Of a DNA stretch of 34,906 nt, positions 31,194 through 34,906 are shown one piece after another. The notes beneath the pieces were generated by a model. The model saw only the letters and a list, made by a program, of their open reading frames with translations. It did not search any database and was not told the origin of the DNA. Position 1 is the first letter of the stretch; the number at the start of each line of letters is the position of its first letter. The DNA is from Paenibacillus oryzisoli (GTDB lineage: Bacteria > Bacillota > Bacilli > Paenibacillales > NBRC-103111), in assembly GCF_001653565.1 (NCBI RefSeq), contig NZ_LYPB01000034.1, forward strand, positions 1-34,906. The letters run 5' to 3'. The translations under genes were made by a program, and so were the position numbers.

Positions 31194-32171
31194 CTAGAAG
31201 TCAATGTGGGTTCCTTTGTGTGTGCGAATTGCTTCTTTGTAGATGTAGTTCGCTGCTGCGAGGTCTTCGCAGGCAAGTCCTAATGATTTGAACAGCGTGA
31301 TAGACGTGGCCGAGCGCCTTCCCTCTTTGGCACCTACCAACAGCTCACCTATTTCAGCTAAAATGTGATCTTTACTAATGGCTCCCTCCTGCAGAGGGAT
31401 CAGGTAGTCACCCGCTTCGTTCACAGCGGACTCTGTCCGGTCCACGAAGAGCTCAGCCCGGCGCACCAGCTCGGTATCGAGCTCGCGGTCTTTCGCTCGG
31501 CAGGCGCCGACGGCGTTCACGTGCGCGCCTGCTTGGATCCAGGCACCCTGCACGATCGGCGTCGTCGACGCCGTCACCGTGCAGATGATGTCCGCATCCG
31601 CCACAGCCGCCTGCGCGGAGGATGCACATGAGACGAGGACAGCCGGATACCGGCTTGCCGTCTCGGCCTTTAATTGCTCGGCATGGGCCGGGTTCGGCCC
31701 CCATACCTTGATCTGTGTGATCGGGCGCACGAGGAGCATCGCCTCGATGTGCGTGCGGGCTTGCTCGCCCGTGCCGATCACGGCAAGGGTCGCGGCCTCG
31801 GGCTTAGCCAGCCTCTTCGTTGCTACTGCGCTGACCGCTGCAGTGCGGATGGCAGTGATTCGGGTGCCATCCACTATCGCCTCCAATTGACCATTGGTCG
31901 AATTGAACAATGAAACAAACCCTTGATGTGAAGGAAAGCCTTTTCCATGATTACCGGGGAAAACGGTAATCACCTTGGCGCCAACCTTCTCATCTCTTTT
32001 CAAATACGTCGGCATCAGCCCCATCACATTGCCGCCATGCAGCGGAACGACGGAACGCAGCGCTTGTACAGCCTGTCCATTCACCAAATCAGCGAGGACC
32101 GCTTCCATGATTTCGATGCAAGCTTGCATCCCAAGCAGCTCTTGCACTTCGGTTGACTTGATCACTAGCAT
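31194..32171 (-). CDS. Ornithine cyclodeaminase/mu-crystallin family protein
   Basis: A 325-residue NAD(P)-dependent enzyme. It shows MPTYLKRDEKVGAKVITVFPGN (substrate-binding lysine region), DGTRITAIRTAAVSAVATKRLA, the Rossmann motif VIGTGEQARTHIEAM, and the later VNAVGACRAKDRELD and FVDRTESAVNEAGDYL. The family includes ornithine cyclodeaminase, alanine dehydrogenase, ketimine reductases and enzymes acting on N-substituted amino acids, so the exact reaction is open. AGGTGA lies 8 nt before ATG 32171, and TATAAT on the minus strand (32209-32204) is a likely -10. It is the first of a three-gene operon with the dipeptidase-like and CocE-like genes. Confidence 0.9.
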   Translation of the reverse strand: MLVIKSTEVQELLGMQACIEIMEAVLADLVNGQAVQALRSVVPLHGGNVMGLMPTYLKRDEKVGAKVITVFPGNHGKGFPSHQGFVSLFNSTNGQLEAIVDGTRITAIRTAAVSAVATKRLAKPEAATLAVIGTGEQARTHIEAMLLVRPITQIKVWGPNPAHAEQLKAETASRYPAVLVSCASSAQAAVADADIICTVTASTTPIVQGAWIQAGAHVNAVGACRAKDRELDTELVRRAELFVDRTESAVNEAGDYLIPLQEGAISKDHILAEIGELLVGAKEGRRSATSITLFKSLGLACEDLAAANYIYKEAIRTHKGTHIDF

Positions 32172-32216
32172 GGGAAATCACCTGCTTCTATGTAGTTCTT
32201 TTTATTATAGCAAAGT

Positions 32217-32520
32217 CCGGGGCTGCGGGGGAACTTGGGAGTGCGCGGATGGTGGTGCTAGTGGTGGTAATGCTGATCATCGTGGTGCTACTGGTGGTCG
32301 TTCTGGTCGTGATGCTGATAATCGGGTGCTACTGGTGCTATTTGTTGATGATGCTACTAATTGTGCTCTTGATGGGGCTACTGGTGCAATTGCTACTCTT
32401 ATTATCTTGCTACTCTTTCTACTCCTACTCCTACTCCTACTCCTACTACTCTTACTCCTACTACTCTTTCTACTCTTACTCCCCTTGTTACATTTACTAC
32501 TCTTGCTACCATCGGCGCCC
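32217..32520. repeat. GGTGNTG then CTACTC low-complexity tract
   Basis: The first 170 nt are made of GGTGCTACTGGTGG-like words resembling the tract after repeat copy 3. From about 32395 they change to CTACTC/CTACTT hexamers in tandem. The tract ends directly before repeat copy 6. Open frames across it are pure low complexity (Leu/Tyr/Ser runs) and are not called. Confidence 0.75.
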
Positions 32521-32534
32521 CCAACACACTTCAT

Positions 32535-32719
32535 TAACTGGAAAAACTCCATCTATTTTCTAAGAATTCCTTCGAAACCTCGATTTAACTGGAAATTATG
32601 TAGTTAAAATTAGCTATTATCGTCCATTTTGGCTAAATAAAAGGAATTAACTGTATATTTTACATCTATTGCGCGTTACAAGGAAAAAAACTGCAAGATA
32701 ACTGTATAAATTCCATCTA
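32535..32719. repeat. Four-palindrome intergenic element, copy 6
   Basis: Four 21-bp TA-N17-TA units start at 32535, 32586, 32648 and 32699 (spacing 51, 62, 51). All four left arms are TAACTG-type; three right arms are CATCTA-type and one (unit 2) is TAGTTA. Most units here are therefore mixed-arm rather than true hairpins, which argues that length and position matter more than base pairing. Confidence 0.85.
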
Positions 32720-32884
32720 TTTGCTCCTTAAGCCTCCTTTTCCCCCTACAGTTACGCACTTCCAGACACCAATCCATTCATCCGACTCCGTAGAAAACAC
32801 GCGAGAATACTCCAGCAGACTCCCCCTCAAACCGTGCATCCGGATTTCCCGCACACGGCCCTGCTTCGTCAGTTCCCCCCACGC

Positions 32885-32910
32885 AAAAAAGCACCACAAA
32901 GGGTGCTTTT
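32885..32910 (-). terminator. Rho-independent terminator of the CcdC-like gene
   Basis: AAAAGCACC and GGTGCTTTT form the stem around ACAAAG. On the minus strand six T residues end it. It lies 18 nt past the stop at 32928. Confidence 0.88.
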
Positions 32911-32927
32911 CATTCCAACGATCTGTG

Positions 32928-33419
32928 CTAGCTGGCACTCACTTTTCGATACTTGAGGAAGCTGCCGATCCGCCACACGCAAATGTACAAATACGCCATA
33001 ACCATCGTTAGTACAGCGAATTCGGAGGGATCCAACCCTTTGAAATACTGAGATAATATCAATCGGACCGCAATGACGGCGATAATCACATATTTGAAGT
33101 TGGGGTTAGGTTTCGAATAAACCAATCCGTCCTCCCGCTTCTCGTAACCCGTATGGTAGAGCATAATACTGCCCAACGCCACGCCGAGCACACCCGCACA
33201 CAGCAACTCCCATACAGCCGGTATATGAAAAGGATGATCTGGTACATGCGTCAGTGAGTTAATACTAAGCCCGAACACAATCAGCAGCAGGAAAACGGGA
33301 ATGAGCATGCCTCTTCCTTTATTTCGAATTGGCTTTGCTTTTCCGCGCGTTCTTAACCAAATAACTAAAATAATAACTACAGCACCGATACCATAACCGA
33401 TGAGCGTTTCAGCATTCAT
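32928..33419 (-). CDS. CcdC family membrane protein
   Basis: A 163-residue protein with about five hydrophobic segments (about 5-22, 38-55, 68-88, 108-125 and 133-152). It has the family pattern: a short basic loop after helix 1 (LRTRGKAKPIRNKG), YEKREDGLVYSKPNPNFKY between helices 3 and 4, and the C-terminal WRIGSFLKYRK. The B. subtilis relative CcdC is encoded beside the cytochrome c maturation gene ccdA but is dispensable there; its job is unknown. AAAGGAG lies 10 nt before ATG 33419. It is a single-gene unit with its own terminator. Confidence 0.82.
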   Translation of the reverse strand: MNAETLIGYGIGAVVIILVIWLRTRGKAKPIRNKGRGMLIPVFLLLIVFGLSINSLTHVPDHPFHIPAVWELLCAGVLGVALGSIMLYHTGYEKREDGLVYSKPNPNFKYVIIAVIAVRLILSQYFKGLDPSEFAVLTMVMAYLYICVWRIGSFLKYRKVSAS

Positions 33420-33514
33420 ATCGTAGTACTCCTTTCAAAGACATCTTCTACAGAAATTATAAGGTTACTCCTCAGGTTTTACCTCCGTCTTAAGACCGAC
33501 ACGCTTCCGGATGG

Positions 33515-33540
33515 CAAAAAAGCACCCCCAGGGGTGCTCT
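33515..33540 (-). terminator. Rho-independent terminator of the ferredoxin-NADP reductase gene
   Basis: AGCACCCC (33521-33528) pairs with GGGGTGCT (33531-33538). On the minus strand six T residues follow. It is 30 nt past the stop at 33571. Confidence 0.9.
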
Positions 33541-33570
33541 TATAGACGGGATATATGTAGCTTAACCATA

Positions 33571-34623
33571 TTACGATTGGAACATTTGCTTCACTAGCTC
33601 TTTATTGCGCTTTTTAAAAGCTTGATTATGCGAGGAAACCATCCCATAACTCTCGGCAGTAGGCTGAATGTACTGCTTTGCTTTGTTCACCGCATTTGCC
33701 GCGTCTTGGAAGGCTCCCGCGATCAGATGTACTTTGCCTGGATGATGAAGAATGTCCCCAGCAGCATAAAGCCCTGGCACAGAGGATTCACTGTTCGCAT
33801 TACCAGCGATATAGTAATTCTCCGCTCGGTCGATCTCGATTTCACTATTCTCCAGCAGGGTCGTGTCGCGATCATAGCCATGGTTAATAACGACTTCATC
33901 CACATGGAAGGAGGTTACTTCACTTGTTTCATGATTCGTTAGTTCCACTCTTTCAATGGAGGCATCCTCGCCAGAAGCAAACAGTTTCGTAATGGAGGTG
34001 TTCAAAAAAAATGCCACAGAGCTATTCTGGAGCTGTTTCACTTGGGCCTCGTGTCCTGTCAGCTGGTCTTTGCGATAGCTCAGAATCACCTGTTTCGCGA
34101 AAGGCTCCAGCTCATTCGCCCAATCCACCGCCGAGTTGCCGCCACCGGAAATGACTACCGTTTTGTTCTTGAAGCGCTCCAGCGACTTCACCGTATAACT
34201 CAAATTGGAAACTTCGTAGCGCTCTGCGCCCTCGATTTCCAGCTTTTTCGGGTTAAGAATGCCGGAGCCGACAGCGACGATCACGGTTTTGGAGTAGTGC
34301 AGCTGACCTGATGTGGTGCGCAGGACGAAGATATCGTCTTCGTTTTTAGCGAGAGCTTCCACTTTCTCATTCAATATCACTTCAGGGCTAAACGTCAGTC
34401 CTTGCTCAACAAGCTGATTAATCAGCTTCGCTCCTGGGGTTGGGGTGACGCCGCCTACGTCCCAGATCATCTTTTCGGGGTATACATGTATTTTGCCGCC
34501 GAGATGCGGTTGAAATTCAATGATTTTGGTCTTCATTTCCCGAAGTCCACTATAGAAAGCCGAGTACAGACCCGCTGGTCCCCCGCCAATAACCGTTACA
34601 TCAAACAATTCGTTCTGTTCCAT
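33571..34623 (-). CDS. Ferredoxin/flavodoxin-NADP reductase, thioredoxin-reductase-like (FNR2 type)
   Basis: A 350-residue FAD/NADPH oxidoreductase. It shares the thioredoxin reductase fold (GGGPAGLYSAFY, later GGGNSAVDWANEL and AAGDILHHPGKVHLIAGAFQDAANAVN), but the redox CxxC motif is absent. That absence, plus the C-terminal extension (about 330-350), marks the YumC/YcgT-type ferredoxin-NADP reductases. These pass electrons between NADPH and ferredoxin or flavodoxin. ATG 34623 is chosen because AAGGAG lies about 10 nt upstream; a TTG at 34629 is too close. A Fur box lies 34 nt upstream, matching iron control of ycgT in B. subtilis. A role in supplying electrons for siderophore-iron reduction is inference. 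Confidence 0.92.
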   Translation of the reverse strand: MEQNELFDVTVIGGGPAGLYSAFYSGLREMKTKIIEFQPHLGGKIHVYPEKMIWDVGGVTPTPGAKLINQLVEQGLTFSPEVILNEKVEALAKNEDDIFVLRTTSGQLHYSKTVIVAVGSGILNPKKLEIEGAERYEVSNLSYTVKSLERFKNKTVVISGGGNSAVDWANELEPFAKQVILSYRKDQLTGHEAQVKQLQNSSVAFFLNTSITKLFASGEDASIERVELTNHETSEVTSFHVDEVVINHGYDRDTTLLENSEIEIDRAENYYIAGNANSESSVPGLYAAGDILHHPGKVHLIAGAFQDAANAVNKAKQYIQPTAESYGMVSSHNQAFKKRNKELVKQMFQS

Positions 34624-34656
34624 GCTCAACTCACTCCTTAAGTCACCAATTGCGAT

Positions 34657-34671
34657 TGAGAATCATTATTA
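34657..34671 (-). promoter_or_regulatory. Fur box of the ferredoxin-NADP reductase gene
   Basis: TGAGAATCATTATTA, read on the plus strand, matches 13 of 15 positions of the Bacillus 7-1-7 Fur operator and sits 34 nt upstream of the start codon. The gene is therefore probably derepressed in iron limitation, like the siderophore operon at 14407-17406. Confidence 0.78.
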
Positions 34672-34826
34672 ATGAATGATACTGCGTTTTAGCGATTTTA
34701 TCAACTGTAAAAATGCTGTTCGTGCCACGATGACCTCTTTAGCCAAACGTCGTTCGCTTGTAACTAGAAGGTGCCACGCCCTCTACTTCTAGGAATCCAT
34801 ACTGCAGATTCCCCTACGAAAAACCA
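34672..34826. other. Non-coding stretch between Fur box and intron
   Basis: No gene is visible. A 7-bp stem, CTAGAAG (34764-34770) with CTTCTAG (34786-34792), is the only structure noted. The last part is the 3' exon flank of the group II intron. Confidence 0.5.
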
Positions 34827-34906
34827 ATAGAGTAGGCCCATGCATAGTTGCATGGGCCTCTCACAGAACCGAACGTGCGGGTCATCGCATTCGGCTCCTC
34901 CAGCGC
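34827..34906 (-). mobile_element. Group II intron, 3' end (domains V and VI), partial
   Basis: Read on the minus strand, 34897-34866 is GAGCCGAATGCG-loop-CGCACGTTCGGTTC. This is a domain V hairpin with the GAGCCG/CGGTTC base that carries the catalytic AGC triad; it is 32 nt long against the usual 34. Next comes domain VI: GAG-AGGCCCATGCA-ACTA-TGCATGGGCCT-A-CTC. It has one unpaired A (34833) in the 3' arm, placed as a branch-point adenosine, and the intron should end about 6-7 nt later, near 34827. The reverse transcriptase gene and 5' half lie beyond the window. This is the bacterial intron style usually carrying an LtrA-type protein. Confidence 0.85.

Noticed and set aside
31975..32607. 210-codon open frame across the CTACTC tract
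   Set aside because: It overlaps the ornithine cyclodeaminase-like gene on the other strand and consists largely of poly-Leu from the low-complexity tract.

Overview
The window reads as chromosomal DNA of a Paenibacillus-like, spore-forming Bacillales bacterium. The evidence is strong AGGAGG-type ribosome binding sites, sigma-A, sigma-D and Fur sites of Bacillus type, a PdaA-type spore cortex deacetylase, UvsE, a small alarmone synthetase, a CcdC-family protein and an FNR2-type ferredoxin-NADP reductase. Roughly 27 protein genes are supported. No tRNA, rRNA or CRISPR array was seen.

Layout, left to right. (1) 260-3746: a DUF3105 membrane protein, an AraC regulator abutting it tail to tail, and a short-form pyruvate kinase. 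(2) 4145-8450: UV endonuclease UvsE, a BrkB/YihY membrane protein, and a UvrD-type helicase with a zinc-ribbon-like tail. (3) 8611-10609: a minus-strand redox operon trxB-trxA-tpx, giving an NADPH to thioredoxin to thiol peroxidase chain, with OhrR-box-like sequences around its promoter. (4) 10761-13417: a PrsA-like foldase, PdaA and a small HTH-like protein. (5) 13500-17513: an iron-siderophore uptake locus (AraC regulator, Fur box, binding lipoprotein, two FecCD permeases) with no ATPase gene beside it. (6) 18136-22658: a small beta/gamma-crystallin-like protein and a 1249-residue ATP/ADP-carrier-like membrane protein with HEAT repeats and two cyclic-nucleotide-binding domains. (7) 22796-26255: DUF6526 protein, small HTH protein, alarmone synthetase, and a chemoreceptor with a sigma-D promoter. 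(8) 27143-32171: a seven-TM protein resembling membrane terpene cyclases, then an operon of ornithine cyclodeaminase-like, dipeptidase-like and CocE-type hydrolase genes. (9) 32928-34671: a CcdC-like protein and a Fur-box-preceded ferredoxin-NADP reductase. (10) 34827-34906: the 3' end (domains V and VI) of a group II intron running out of the window.

The most unusual feature is a family of six intergenic elements (starts 3497, 11694, 17579, 18605, 26474, 32535). Each holds four 21-bp imperfect palindromes of the form TA-N17-TA. Start-to-start spacing is 51, 62 and 51 bp in five copies and 53, 62 and 51 in the sixth. All 24 units keep the 21-bp length, while the sequence between them has diverged heavily. 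The arms are mostly of two types (TAACTG and TAGATG), mixed freely. Five of the six copies lie beside low-complexity GGTG/TGCTGG-, GGCGG- or CTACTC-type tracts, and each of the longest gene-free stretches carries one copy. I do not recognise the element; it is the best candidate here for an undescribed system.
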